A stretch of DNA of 64,000 nucleotides from contig NZ_JAMOAO010000001.1 of assembly GCF_030555055.1 (NCBI RefSeq), positions 4,216,001 through 4,280,000 of the forward strand, read 5' to 3'. Below are positions 51,248 to 60,005 of this stretch, piece after piece (within the stretch, counting starts at the first letter, position 1; the number at the start of each line of letters is the position of its first letter). The stretch comes from Nocardiopsis sp. YSL2 (lineage in GTDB: Bacteria > Actinomycetota > Actinomycetes > Streptosporangiales > Streptosporangiaceae). Position numbers and translations under genes: made by a program. The notes under the pieces were generated by a model. That model saw only the letters and a list, made by a program, of their open reading frames with translations, made no database searches and was not told where the DNA came from.

Positions 51248-53017
51248 TCAGTTCTCCTCGTCCTCCGCGATGCGCAGCGAGAACGCCTGGAGGAAGATGT
51301 CGCCGATCTCCGTCGGGTCCTCGGTCATGTAGGCGGCACCGCCCGTGGCCGCGGCGATCTGCTGCAGCGGCTCCAGGTTCTGCACGTCGGGGCCGAACGC
51401 GATCGTGATGATCGGGATCGGCCGCGACGCGCTGGCGATGCCGTCGATCTCGCTCAGGAGCTGGTCGAGCTCCATGCCGCCGGGGTTGTCGTTGTCCCCG
51501 TCGGTGAGCATCAGGATGACGTTGGTCCGGTCCGGCTGGTAGGTGCGCGACATCTCCTGGTAGGCGGCCAGGTAGGTGTCGTAGAGCGCCGTGTCCCCCT
51601 GGGGCAGCGGCTGCAGCTGTCCCAGGGCGCCGCCGATCACGTCCCGGTGCGCGGTGCCGGCCTCGTCGGTCGCCTGGAGTTCGCGGACCGGGGCGATCTC
51701 CTGGTAGTGGAGGTTGTTGTTGACGTTGGTGGAGAACTGCCACACGCCCAGCTCGGCGGTGGGGGCGAACATCTGCAGGCCCTCCGTCGCCGCGGCGGTC
51801 GTCACCTGCATCCGGGTCATGCCGGTTCCGGGCACCTCGGCGAGCATCGAGCCGGACACGTCGACGATCGTCAGGACCCGCGACTCCATCTTCAGCTGGT
51901 TCCAGGTCCGGGTGAGCTCGGTGATCTCTCTGCCCGACGGTGCCGCGAGCTCCGCGGGCTCCTCCTCGCGGAACCCGACCTCCTCGGTGAGCACGGAGGT
52001 GTCGACCGCGCCTTCGGAGCCGCGGAAGCCGTCGGCGAGGTAGCGCTCCACCGCCCCGGGGGTGCGCACGGCCTCGCGGAACAGGTCCGCGGCGCGGGTG
52101 ATCTCGCTCTCCTCGCTGCGCACCACGTAGGGGTAGTCGAGGTAGTAGGTGCCGCCCTGCAGGTAGCGGGCCTGGGCGGCGGCGTCGTCGTGCGCGGCGT
52201 TGTAGCGCCACACGGCCTGCTCCGACATGACCATGACCGGCGGGGCCTCGGAGCCGCCGCCGCTCATGGCCAGGAAGGCCGCCTCCTCGTCGGAGGACGC
52301 GCCCTGGTGCAGGGACTGCAGGGCCGCGGTCATGTACGCGTTGAAGGTGTCGCTGTCGGGACTGGCCTCCTCCAGGGCGCCCTGCAGCAGGTAGAGCGTG
52401 CCCAGACCGGTGGAGCTGCGCGCGGGGTCGACCACGCGCACCGTGTGGCCGGCCTCCTCGTCGGGGGCGCTCGTGGGGATCACGTCCGACCACTGGACGT
52501 CCTCACCGGAGCCCTCGGTGAACTCGGCGAGCTCGGCCAGGACCAGCGGGGAGCGGGCCACGGAGGTGCCGGTCTCGGTGATGACGGCGTCGCCGGACTG
52601 GCTCTCGACCAGCTGCGTCCACACGCTGGAGTCGGGGACCCAGACGTCGGAGTCGGTGTCGCCCATGGTCGCGCCCGCGCCGGTGATGCCGAAGGCGACG
52701 TTGGCGGAGTCGACCGCGCGCACGCTGACCCGCACGCACGCCCCGTCCACCTGTCGCTCCTCGGCGTTGAAGTCCGAGGCGACGTCGTTCAGGGCGGGGG
52801 CGATCTCCGGCGCGGCCGCGACGTCGAGTCCGACGTCGGCGCCGCGGCATCCGTCCGGCTGCCCGAACACGTAGACGCCCGCCACGGCGAGGCCGATCAC
52901 GATGACCATCGCGGCGGCCAGGGCGGCGAAGGCTCCGCCGCGGCCGCGCCGACGCCTGTCCCGGCTCGGGGGCTCTTCTGCGTATCTTCCGCGGTGACGT
53001 CCCACAGCATTCCTCAC
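51248..53017 (-). CDS. Membrane-anchored solute-binding/VWA protein
   Basis: A 589-residue protein with one N-terminal membrane helix (about 28-50; AFAALAAAMVIVIGLAVAGVYVFG), an extracytoplasmic SBP_bac_11-like binding domain (about 55-350) and a C-terminal VWA domain (about 375-580). The MIDAS motif DVSGS (about 386-390) is intact and is followed by LMLTDGDND, which also carries a conserved Asp. Its close paralog is encoded upstream (53363-55105). Such proteins occur in actinomycetes with unknown roles; adhesion or surface sensing is plausible. About 345 bp separate the two genes. Confidence 0.88.
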   Translation of the reverse strand: MRNAVGRHRGRYAEEPPSRDRRRRGRGGAFAALAAAMVIVIGLAVAGVYVFGQPDGCRGADVGLDVAAAPEIAPALNDVASDFNAEERQVDGACVRVSVRAVDSANVAFGITGAGATMGDTDSDVWVPDSSVWTQLVESQSGDAVITETGTSVARSPLVLAELAEFTEGSGEDVQWSDVIPTSAPDEEAGHTVRVVDPARSSTGLGTLYLLQGALEEASPDSDTFNAYMTAALQSLHQGASSDEEAAFLAMSGGGSEAPPVMVMSEQAVWRYNAAHDDAAAQARYLQGGTYYLDYPYVVRSEESEITRAADLFREAVRTPGAVERYLADGFRGSEGAVDTSVLTEEVGFREEEPAELAAPSGREITELTRTWNQLKMESRVLTIVDVSGSMLAEVPGTGMTRMQVTTAAATEGLQMFAPTAELGVWQFSTNVNNNLHYQEIAPVRELQATDEAGTAHRDVIGGALGQLQPLPQGDTALYDTYLAAYQEMSRTYQPDRTNVILMLTDGDNDNPGGMELDQLLSEIDGIASASRPIPIITIAFGPDVQNLEPLQQIAAATGGAAYMTEDPTEIGDIFLQAFSLRIAEDEEN

Positions 53018-53362
53018 GGGGTGGTGTACGGCCGGAGAGTCGTACAGGGGGTGTGTTCCGGGGGTCCGGGGAGCGGCCGATCTGTCCGGTCCGCAACGGG
53101 ACGCATCCGACCACTGGGGTGTTACTGGTGGGAACGGTACTCAACAGGTCATGTGGAGCGCATGCCGCTTACGTCCGTTCTTCGGGTGCTCGTCCGGTGA
53201 CGGAGAGGATCGGGGGGCGAAGCAGTACCGGTCACCTCGGGTGATCCGAACCCTGGCTCGCGCCCAAGTGAACATGAAGCGGCTCGTCCGAAATTCTGTT
53301 CCGTTATCTAATCGAGACGACTCCGAGCCGAAATCCGGCCGGGCGACCGCGCCCGTGCGGTC
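53018..53362. other. Intergenic region between paralogous VWA genes
   Basis: About 345 bp with no gene. An AT-richer segment near 53285-53325 (TTATCTAATC) could hold promoter elements for the downstream VWA gene. Nothing more specific is seen. Confidence 0.4.
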
Positions 53363-55105
53363 TCAGCTGTCGCAGTCGGGCACGCAGAGCCGCCGGGAGA
53401 TCGAGCTGAGGAAGATGTCGCCGATCTCGTCCGGGTCGTCGGTGACGAAGAGCGAGCCACTCGTCGCCGCGGTGATCCGTCGCAGCCGGTCCTCCTCGGC
53501 CTGGGCACCGAACGCGATGACGAACAGGCTCACCGGCCGGTCGGGGTCGAACCGGTCCTGGAGCGCCGCCACCAGTTCACCGTGCGACAGGTCGCTGGAG
53601 CCGTCGTCGGCCCCCGCGGTCAGCAGGATGACGCTGTTGATCTTGTCCTCGTCGTAGCGGGCCTGTACCTCGTCGAAGGCGTCCAGGATGTTGTCGTAGA
53701 GCCGGGGGCCGCCGCCCTCCACCTCGATGTCCTCGGCGACGCCCACGAGCTCCTGCCGGCGGGTGATGTCGGCGCCCGAGGTCGCCACCCCGAGTTCGCG
53801 CAGGTCGGCGGCCTCCTCGCGTCCCCGCTCGCCGAGTTCGTCGGACATCAGCCACAGTCCCATGTCCGTCTCGTCGGGGAAGAGCGACAGACCCGTCAGC
53901 GCCGCCTGCCGGGCGACGTCCATCCGGCTCGGGCCGCCGTCGAGGTCGTCCGCCATGTTCTCCGAGGTGTCGGCGAGCACCAGGGCGCGGCTGGGCATGG
54001 ACAGACGGTTCCAGTCGGTGACCGACGCCAGCAGCGCGTCGCCGGTCAGGTCCTCGTGCGTGGGCGGCTCCTCGGCCGTCACACCCGGCTGCTCGGCCAG
54101 GTCGGCCGCCGCCCGGCCGCCGGGGTCGCGGAAGCCCAGTTCCCGCAGGCGCGTGCGGTAGGCGTCGTCGCGGAGCACCTCGTAGAGGTCCGCGGCGGCC
54201 GACCGCAGGGACGCGTCGCCGGTGACGGTCACGTAGGGGTAGTCCAGGCCGACCGTGCCCTCGGACGGGTAGAGCGACTCCAGGGCGGGGGCGTTCTGCG
54301 CACGGGTGCTGTTGTAGGACACCACGGCCTGCTCGGGTGCGGCGATGAGCGGGGCCACCCGGTCCCGCGCCGCCGGGGAACCGGTGAAGAAGGTGCCCAG
54401 GTCGATCTCCCCGAAGGCGCTGTCGAGCTGGACGTCGCGCACGAAGTCGGTCATGGCGGTGTCGGCGTCGTCGCCGGTGCCCAGGTGGCGGCGGACCGCG
54501 TGCATGACCGTCATGCCGTCGGCACCGCGGTTGGGGTCGACCATCACGAGGGGTCGCTCGGGCTCGCGCTCTCCCGGCAGGACCAGCGTCCAGCTCGCGT
54601 CCCCGGGGTCGGGCAGCCCCTCGGCGCCCTCGGGCGCGGCCAGCACCACGGGGGAATTGGCCAGCGACGGCGGGTCGGTCTCGATGCCCTGCGCGCCGCC
54701 CTCGGACACGCGCGCCAGCTCCACCCACGCGGAGGACTCGGGCACCCACACGTGCGGGGCGATGGTGGAGTCCCCGGAGCGGCCGCCGGAGACCGCGGCC
54801 ATGATCCGGTGCGGAGCGATCTCGTCGACCTGTGCGTAGACGCAGTCGCCGCCGTAGATGGGACGGTCCCCGTTGAACTCGGTGGCGGCCTCCCGGAGCA
54901 CGGGGGCCATGCTCTGGGTCGCCGACACCCGCAGGTAGCGCGTGTCGCCGCAGCCGAGCATGTTCAGGCCGACCGGGACGGCGACCGCGGCCAGCGTGAT
55001 GAGCGCGATGGCGATCACGGTGAAGCCCAACGGGGACCTGACCACTCGGCGGGTGGTCGAGACGGCCGGTGAGGCGATGCGGTGGCGTCCACTGGACACG
55101 GGCAC
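53363..55105 (-). CDS. Membrane-anchored solute-binding/VWA protein with altered MIDAS
   Basis: A 580-residue paralog of the preceding gene product with the same plan: membrane helix near 30-50, SBP_bac_11-like domain (about 55-340), VWA domain (about 370-570). Here the metal site reads LADTSENM (near residue 376): the DxSxS MIDAS is reduced to DxSxN, so metal binding may be weak or different. The terminal pair of Cys (LCVPDCDS) is unusual. It is divergent from the SSI-like gene. Confidence 0.85.
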   Translation of the reverse strand: MPVSSGRHRIASPAVSTTRRVVRSPLGFTVIAIALITLAAVAVPVGLNMLGCGDTRYLRVSATQSMAPVLREAATEFNGDRPIYGGDCVYAQVDEIAPHRIMAAVSGGRSGDSTIAPHVWVPESSAWVELARVSEGGAQGIETDPPSLANSPVVLAAPEGAEGLPDPGDASWTLVLPGEREPERPLVMVDPNRGADGMTVMHAVRRHLGTGDDADTAMTDFVRDVQLDSAFGEIDLGTFFTGSPAARDRVAPLIAAPEQAVVSYNSTRAQNAPALESLYPSEGTVGLDYPYVTVTGDASLRSAAADLYEVLRDDAYRTRLRELGFRDPGGRAAADLAEQPGVTAEEPPTHEDLTGDALLASVTDWNRLSMPSRALVLADTSENMADDLDGGPSRMDVARQAALTGLSLFPDETDMGLWLMSDELGERGREEAADLRELGVATSGADITRRQELVGVAEDIEVEGGGPRLYDNILDAFDEVQARYDEDKINSVILLTAGADDGSSDLSHGELVAALQDRFDPDRPVSLFVIAFGAQAEEDRLRRITAATSGSLFVTDDPDEIGDIFLSSISRRLCVPDCDS

Positions 55106-55499
55106 TCCGGGGTCTGGCTGGGCTGCTCCCGGGCGCGTCCGGTCGGAGGCGCCGGTGGTGCCACGGGGCGCCGCGCCCGGCGCACACGGAGGCGTGTGTG
55201 AACCTTCACGCGGAGGCAGGCATCACACGAGGGTGAACGCGAACGTCCGGGAGCCTGTCGCGAACGATTCTTCACCAGGACCTTACTCGCTGGTAATGGC
55301 GGAGCGGAAGAGGCCGGTCGGCCCTCGGTGGCGGCGCCCGGTGGTCGAGCTGAGGTGATCGCTTTGTTACTGTGCCCACCCGAGTGCACACCGACCCCAC
55401 CGTTACACTTGGGCCCCGCTCCTGGCTTCAGATCGATGCGCTGCCCCTGTCGCGCGCGGACTGACGACCACGTGTCCACCGACCCCCGAGGGTTTTGGC
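55106..55499. other. Divergent promoter region
   Basis: About 390 bp between the VWA gene and the SSI-like gene. Likely contains both promoters (AT-rich bits near 55255-55300 and 55365-55410). No RNA gene is recognisable. Confidence 0.4.
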
Positions 55500-56150
55500 A
55501 TGTCCCCATCGCACAGTGACCACCGCGGCCGAGGTGCGCTCGGCACCTACCTGCTCGTCGGCGCCTGCACCGTCGGCGCGGCGGCGTACGCGGTACTGGT
55601 CGGGCCCTCGATGCTGCCCCCGGAGCAGGCGCACACCGCCACCTCCGCGGCGACGGTGGAGTCCGGCCCGGTGGTGGAGGCGCCCGAGGAGGTCGAACAG
55701 CGGGCCCCCGTCGGATCCCTGCGGATCCAGGTCAGCGACCGGGACCGGGCCTGGGTACAGACCCTGACCTGCTCCGGTGACGCCGAGGAGGACCCCGAGA
55801 CCTGCGCCGCGCTGGCCGAGGCCGCGGCCGAGCTCGGTTCGGACCCCGTGGACACCATCGGCGGCGCCGATGACGCCGGAGCACGCGCGGCCGAAGGCGG
55901 GGCGAAGGACGAGGACGGGGAGGCCGACGGCTCCGGGGAGCCGACCACCGCCGTCGACCCCGGCGTCGAGCAGCTGTTCACCGAGGTGCGCGAGGGCACC
56001 GTCTGCACGGACAAGGTCTACGGTCCCCAGCAGGCGACCATCGTGGGGACCTGGGAGGGCATGGAGGTCGAGACCACCCTCTCCCGCAAGGGCTCCTGCG
56101 AGGAGGCCCGCTGGCAGCGCCTGCGCGCCGTCACCGACCGGATCGGCTGA
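55500..56150 (+). CDS. SSI-like (subtilisin inhibitor family) membrane-anchored protein
   Basis: A 216-residue protein. An N-terminal helix (about 13-33; GTYLLVGACTVGAAAYAVL) anchors or exports it. Residues about 70-215 resemble Streptomyces subtilisin inhibitor proteins: LTCSGDAEEDPETCAALAEA, then C-TDKVYGPQQATIVGTWEGMEVETTLSRKGSCEEARW, with Cys residues in the positions of the two disulfides. The central ~55 residues are an acidic low-complexity insert, unusual for the family. It probably inhibits a serine protease outside the cell. Start ATG 55500 with GAGGG ~8 nt upstream. Confidence 0.72.
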   Translation: MSPSHSDHRGRGALGTYLLVGACTVGAAAYAVLVGPSMLPPEQAHTATSAATVESGPVVEAPEEVEQRAPVGSLRIQVSDRDRAWVQTLTCSGDAEEDPETCAALAEAAAELGSDPVDTIGGADDAGARAAEGGAKDEDGEADGSGEPTTAVDPGVEQLFTEVREGTVCTDKVYGPQQATIVGTWEGMEVETTLSRKGSCEEARWQRLRAVTDRIG

Positions 56151-56219
56151 CCCGTCCCCCGCACGCCTCCCCCCTGCCCGCCTCCGGGGCAGTGCTCCAC
56201 CGCTGGATAATGGGTGGAC

Positions 56220-57038
56220 ATGGACGTCATCAAGGTCAGTGACCCCGCCGATCCGCGCCTGGCCGACTACACCCGCCTGCGCGACGTGAACCTGCGCCGC
56301 CACCTGGAGGCCGAACACGGCCTGTTCATGGCCGAAGGGGACAAGGTCATCCGCCGCGCGGCGGCCGCGGGCTTCGAACCGCGCAGCTTCCTGCTCACCG
56401 AGCGCCGCGCCGAGGCGCTGGACGACCTGGTCGCCGCTTCGGACGCTCCGCTGTACGTGGTCAGCGAGGAGACCGCCGAGCGGCTGGTCGGCTTCGACCT
56501 GCACCGCGGCGCGCTGGCCGCCTACCGGCGCCGCGCCCTTCCTTCGCTGCACGAGGTCCTGGCCGGTGCTCGGAGCATCGTCGTCCTGGAGGACCTGGTG
56601 GACCACACCAACGTGGGCGCCATCTTCCGCAGCGCCGCCGGACTCGGCGTCGACGCCGTCGTGCTCGCCCCGCGCTGCGCGGACCCCCTCTACCGGCGGG
56701 CCGTCAAGGTGTCGATGGGCGCGGTGTTCACCCTGCCCTACACCCGCCTGGACGACTGGTACGGAGGACTGGACACCCTGCGCGACGCGGGGTTCTCCCT
56801 GATGGCGCTCACCCCCGGAGCCGACTCGCTGCCCCTGCGCGAGGCCGTGGCCGCGCTCGGCCCCGACGACCGCGTCGGCCTGCTGCTGGGCACCGAGGGG
56901 GACGGGCTGTCCTCGCGCTGGCTGGAGCGCGCCTCCGCCAGGGTCCACATCCCCATGGCCGACCGCGACATCGACTCCCTCAACGTCACCGCCGCAGCGG
57001 CCGTGGCCTGCTACGAGCTGGCCGGGCGCGCCCGCTGA
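56220..57038 (+). CDS. SpoU/TrmH family RNA 2'-O-methyltransferase
   Basis: A 272-residue SPOUT methyltransferase. The N-terminal substrate-binding part (about 1-110) is followed by the knotted domain with motif 1 LEDLVDHTNVGAIFRSAAGLG (Asn and Arg catalytic), motif 2 GLLLGTEGDGLSS and motif 3 IPMADRDIDSLNVTAAAAVACYE. It methylates ribose of rRNA or tRNA using S-adenosylmethionine. The exact target is not known. ATG 56220 is 8 nt after GATAAT (leaderless-like) and GGTGGA; GTG 56214 is a possible longer start. Confidence 0.9.
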   Translation: MDVIKVSDPADPRLADYTRLRDVNLRRHLEAEHGLFMAEGDKVIRRAAAAGFEPRSFLLTERRAEALDDLVAASDAPLYVVSEETAERLVGFDLHRGALAAYRRRALPSLHEVLAGARSIVVLEDLVDHTNVGAIFRSAAGLGVDAVVLAPRCADPLYRRAVKVSMGAVFTLPYTRLDDWYGGLDTLRDAGFSLMALTPGADSLPLREAVAALGPDDRVGLLLGTEGDGLSSRWLERASARVHIPMADRDIDSLNVTAAAAVACYELAGRAR

Positions 57039-57113
57039 CCGATCCGGGGTCCTCACGGCGTGCGGTTAGGGTGGCCTCGACACGGACCGAGCCGAGCGGA
57101 GGGGTGCGGCTTC

Positions 57114-58034
57114 ATGGGCGGCACAGCACTCGTGCAGTGGGAGCAGAACCGGGACAACGCGCCGAGCTCCCTGCACGTCGACACCTATGCCGGGGGACCC
57201 GCCCCGGAGACCGGCCTGGAGGACGTGGCCTTCTACCAGGTGCCCTACGCGCCCTCCACGCAGGGCGTCGACGAGCGCCTGGACCTGTTGTCCCGGCTGC
57301 CCTCCCTGGAGGTCCTCCAACTGGTGTCGGCCGGCTACGAGCAGGTCCTGCCCCTGGTCCCCGACCACGTGACCCTGTGCAACGGGCGCGGACTCCACGA
57401 CGCCAGCACCGCCGAGCACGCCCTGGCACTCATCCTCGCCGCCCAGCGCGACCTGCCCCGCTGGGCCCTGGACCAGAGGGACCACCGGTGGGAGTCGGTC
57501 CCCCAGCGCTCGCTGGCCGACAGCCGCGTGGTGATCGTCGGCTACGGCAGCATCGGGCAGGCGATCGAGCGCCGCCTGGTGCCGTTCGAGACCGACGTCG
57601 TGCGGGTGGCCGGCCGAGCCAGGCCGGACGAGGGCGTGCACGGGATCGGCGCACTGCACGGCCTGCTGCCCGACGCCGACATCGTGGTCCTGGCCACCCC
57701 GCTGACCGACCACACGCGCGGGCTGTTCGGTCCCGCCGAGTTCGCCCTGCTGCCCGACGACGCGCTCGTGGTGAACGTGGGCCGCGGCCCGGTACTGGAC
57801 ACCGAAGCGCTGCTCGCCCAGAACGGGCGGGTCCGCGCGGCCCTGGACGTCACCGACCCCGAGCCGCTGCCGGCGGAGCACCCGCTGTGGGACCGGCCCG
57901 GGGTGTACCTGACACCGCACGTGGCCGGGGGGTCTGCGGCCTTCTACCCGCGTGCCCGCGCCTTCATGGACGACCAGCTCGCCCGGTGGGCGGCCGGCAG
58001 GCCCCTGGCCAACGTGGTGCGCCCCGGCCGCTGA
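57114..58034 (+). CDS. D-isomer 2-hydroxyacid dehydrogenase
   Basis: A 306-residue NAD(P)-dependent dehydrogenase. The Rossmann motif is VVIVGYGSIGQAIE (about residues 141-153). Catalytic residues are the Arg in VNVGRGPVLD, the Glu in TDPEPLP and the His in TPHVAGGS. The N-terminal half matches the substrate-binding domain with HDASTAEHALALILAAQRDL. Substrate is unknown; typical ones are glyoxylate, hydroxypyruvate and related acids. ATG 57114 lies after GGAGGGG with a 10-nt gap. It is 75 nt after the methyltransferase gene and may be co-transcribed with it. Confidence 0.9.
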   Translation: MGGTALVQWEQNRDNAPSSLHVDTYAGGPAPETGLEDVAFYQVPYAPSTQGVDERLDLLSRLPSLEVLQLVSAGYEQVLPLVPDHVTLCNGRGLHDASTAEHALALILAAQRDLPRWALDQRDHRWESVPQRSLADSRVVIVGYGSIGQAIERRLVPFETDVVRVAGRARPDEGVHGIGALHGLLPDADIVVLATPLTDHTRGLFGPAEFALLPDDALVVNVGRGPVLDTEALLAQNGRVRAALDVTDPEPLPAEHPLWDRPGVYLTPHVAGGSAAFYPRARAFMDDQLARWAAGRPLANVVRPGR

Positions 58035-58082
58035 GCAGCCGGCCTCGGCCGGAACGTCGTCGGAGCAGGCCACACTGGTCCT

Positions 58083-59795
58083 ATGCGGATCGCGGTGGTC
58101 GCCGACGGCGAGGGCGGCGGGTGGATCCAGGAACTGGACGGGACCCCCGGCCCGGTCCACCGCGTCTCCGACCTCGCGGAGGCGGTCCGGCGCACCGAGG
58201 AGGAGGGCCGCCGCCCGCGGCGCACGGCCCCCGGCGCCGGTGCGGCGCGGGCGCAACCGCCCAGATGGGTCTGGTCGGCGAGCGAGGACGTCTACCCCGA
58301 CCTCGTCCGGGCCGGTACGCGGGTGTCGCGCTGCCACGACGCCGCCCTGACCGAGGCGCTCCTGCTGGGACACGACGTCCGCCACGCCGAACCGCACTCC
58401 CTCGGCGCGGCCTGGGCCCGGCTGCACGACCGGCCCGTGCCCGAGGACCCCGTGCGCCCCCTGGGCGAGGGCACGGCGGCCCAACCCGCTCTGTTCGAGG
58501 CCGACCGCTCCACGCTGCCGCCCGGGACCGACCGGCTCGCCGCCCTCGTGGAGGTGCACGACGACCAGCGGCGGCGCCTGGCCGCGCTGCCCGACCGCGA
58601 GCGCGTGGAACTGCTGGCCGCCGTGGAGTCGGCGGGCGGCCTCGCCGCCGCCGAGATGAGCTACGACGGCCTGCCCCTGCGGCCGGACGTGCACGACGAG
58701 GTCCTCACCGCGCTCCTCGGCCCGCGGCCCCCGGCGGGGCAGCGGCCCGCGGTCCTCGCCGACCTCGCCGCCCGCATCTCCGACACCGTCGGCCGCGACG
58801 TCAACCCCGACTCGCCCGCCCAGGTCCTCAAGGCCATGGCGTGGATCGGCCACCCCGTGTCCTCCACCCGCTCCTGGGAGCTGGAACGCGTCGACCACCC
58901 CGTCGTGCCCCTCCTCCTGCGGTACAAGGAGCTGTCCCGCCTGCACTCGGCCAACGGCTGGACGTGGCTGGAGACCTGGGTCCGCGAGCGCCCCGGACCC
59001 GACGGGCTCCGCCTCGGCCGCTTCCAGCCCGACTACGTCGTCGGCGGAGTCGTCTCCGGCCGGTGGGCCACCCGTGGGGGAGGGGCGCTGCAGATCCCCA
59101 AGGCGGTCCGCCGCGCGGTGCGCGCCGACCCCGGCTGGGTCCTGGTCCGGGCCGACGCCGGACAGCTCGAACCCCGCGTCCTGGCCGCGGTCTCCGGCGA
59201 CGCCGCCCTGGCGGCCGCGGCCGCGGAGGACGACCTGTACGCGCGGCTGGCCGACCAGGTGGGCGGGGACCGCGAGCGCGCCAAGATCGGTGTGCTGTCG
59301 GCCATGTACGGCCAGACCGGCGGTGACGCGGCGCCGCTGCTGGCCACGATGCGCCGCTTGTACCCGCGCGCCTTGGAGTACGTGGACGCGGCCGCGCGCG
59401 TGGGGGAGGGCGGGGGCATCGTGCGGTCCTGGCTGGGCCGGACCTCGCCCGCGCCGACCGACTGGCAGGTGCGCACGGCCGGGCCCGACGGCGAGCGCCG
59501 ACGGCGCGCCCACGGCCGCTTCACCCGCAACTTCGTCGTCCAGGCGAGCGCCGCCGAGTGGGCGCTGGTCATGCTGGCGGCGCTGCGCCAGGGCCTGCCG
59601 GAGCTGCCCGCGGGCGCGGGGATCGTCTTCTTCGTGCACGACGAGGTCGTACTGCACGTGCCCCGCGAGTGCGCCGACGAGACCGTGCGCGCGGTCGCCG
59701 AGGCCGAGACCCGCACCCGCACGACGCTGTTCGGGGACACACCGGTCCGCTTCCCGCTGTCCACCTCGGTCACGGAGTCCTACGACGAGCGGTAG
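58083..59795 (+). CDS. Bifunctional 3'-5' exonuclease/DNA polymerase (family A)
   Basis: A 570-residue shortened family A polymerase without the 5'-nuclease domain. Motif A is VRADAGQLEPRVLAA (the usual form is DYSQIELR), motif B is RERAKIGVLSAMYGQTGG and motif C is VFFVHDEVVLHVP, with HDE conserved. The N-terminal ~200 residues take the exonuclease position, but acidic DEDD-type residues are not clear, so that activity may be lost. These proteins are common in actinomycetes and are thought to help repair. It is 48 nt after the dehydrogenase gene. Confidence 0.9.
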   Translation: MRIAVVADGEGGGWIQELDGTPGPVHRVSDLAEAVRRTEEEGRRPRRTAPGAGAARAQPPRWVWSASEDVYPDLVRAGTRVSRCHDAALTEALLLGHDVRHAEPHSLGAAWARLHDRPVPEDPVRPLGEGTAAQPALFEADRSTLPPGTDRLAALVEVHDDQRRRLAALPDRERVELLAAVESAGGLAAAEMSYDGLPLRPDVHDEVLTALLGPRPPAGQRPAVLADLAARISDTVGRDVNPDSPAQVLKAMAWIGHPVSSTRSWELERVDHPVVPLLLRYKELSRLHSANGWTWLETWVRERPGPDGLRLGRFQPDYVVGGVVSGRWATRGGGALQIPKAVRRAVRADPGWVLVRADAGQLEPRVLAAVSGDAALAAAAAEDDLYARLADQVGGDRERAKIGVLSAMYGQTGGDAAPLLATMRRLYPRALEYVDAAARVGEGGGIVRSWLGRTSPAPTDWQVRTAGPDGERRRRAHGRFTRNFVVQASAAEWALVMLAALRQGLPELPAGAGIVFFVHDEVVLHVPRECADETVRAVAEAETRTRTTLFGDTPVRFPLSTSVTESYDER

Positions 59796-60005
59796 CGGCC
59801 AGGACCGCGTGCCCCGCGTCCCGTCCCGGGCGGGGAAGGGCGCGTATCGCTTCCGTGGCCGTGTGGTGGACGTCCGGTATCGGACGGCGTGGACTTCTTG
59901 CCAACCGGCGCCGCTGCGCCCATTCTTGGATCCGGAACGTACCGCACCGACATCGCGCCTCCGGGGACCCCCGCCCCGGCGGTCCAGGAGAGGATGAGGC
60001 CCCCC

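Noticed and set aside
59796..60005. ydaO-type (c-di-AMP) riboswitch before the NlpC/P60 gene
   Set aside because: Such riboswitches often precede cell-wall hydrolase genes in actinomycetes, but I could not find the conserved pairing and motif in this 210-bp leader.
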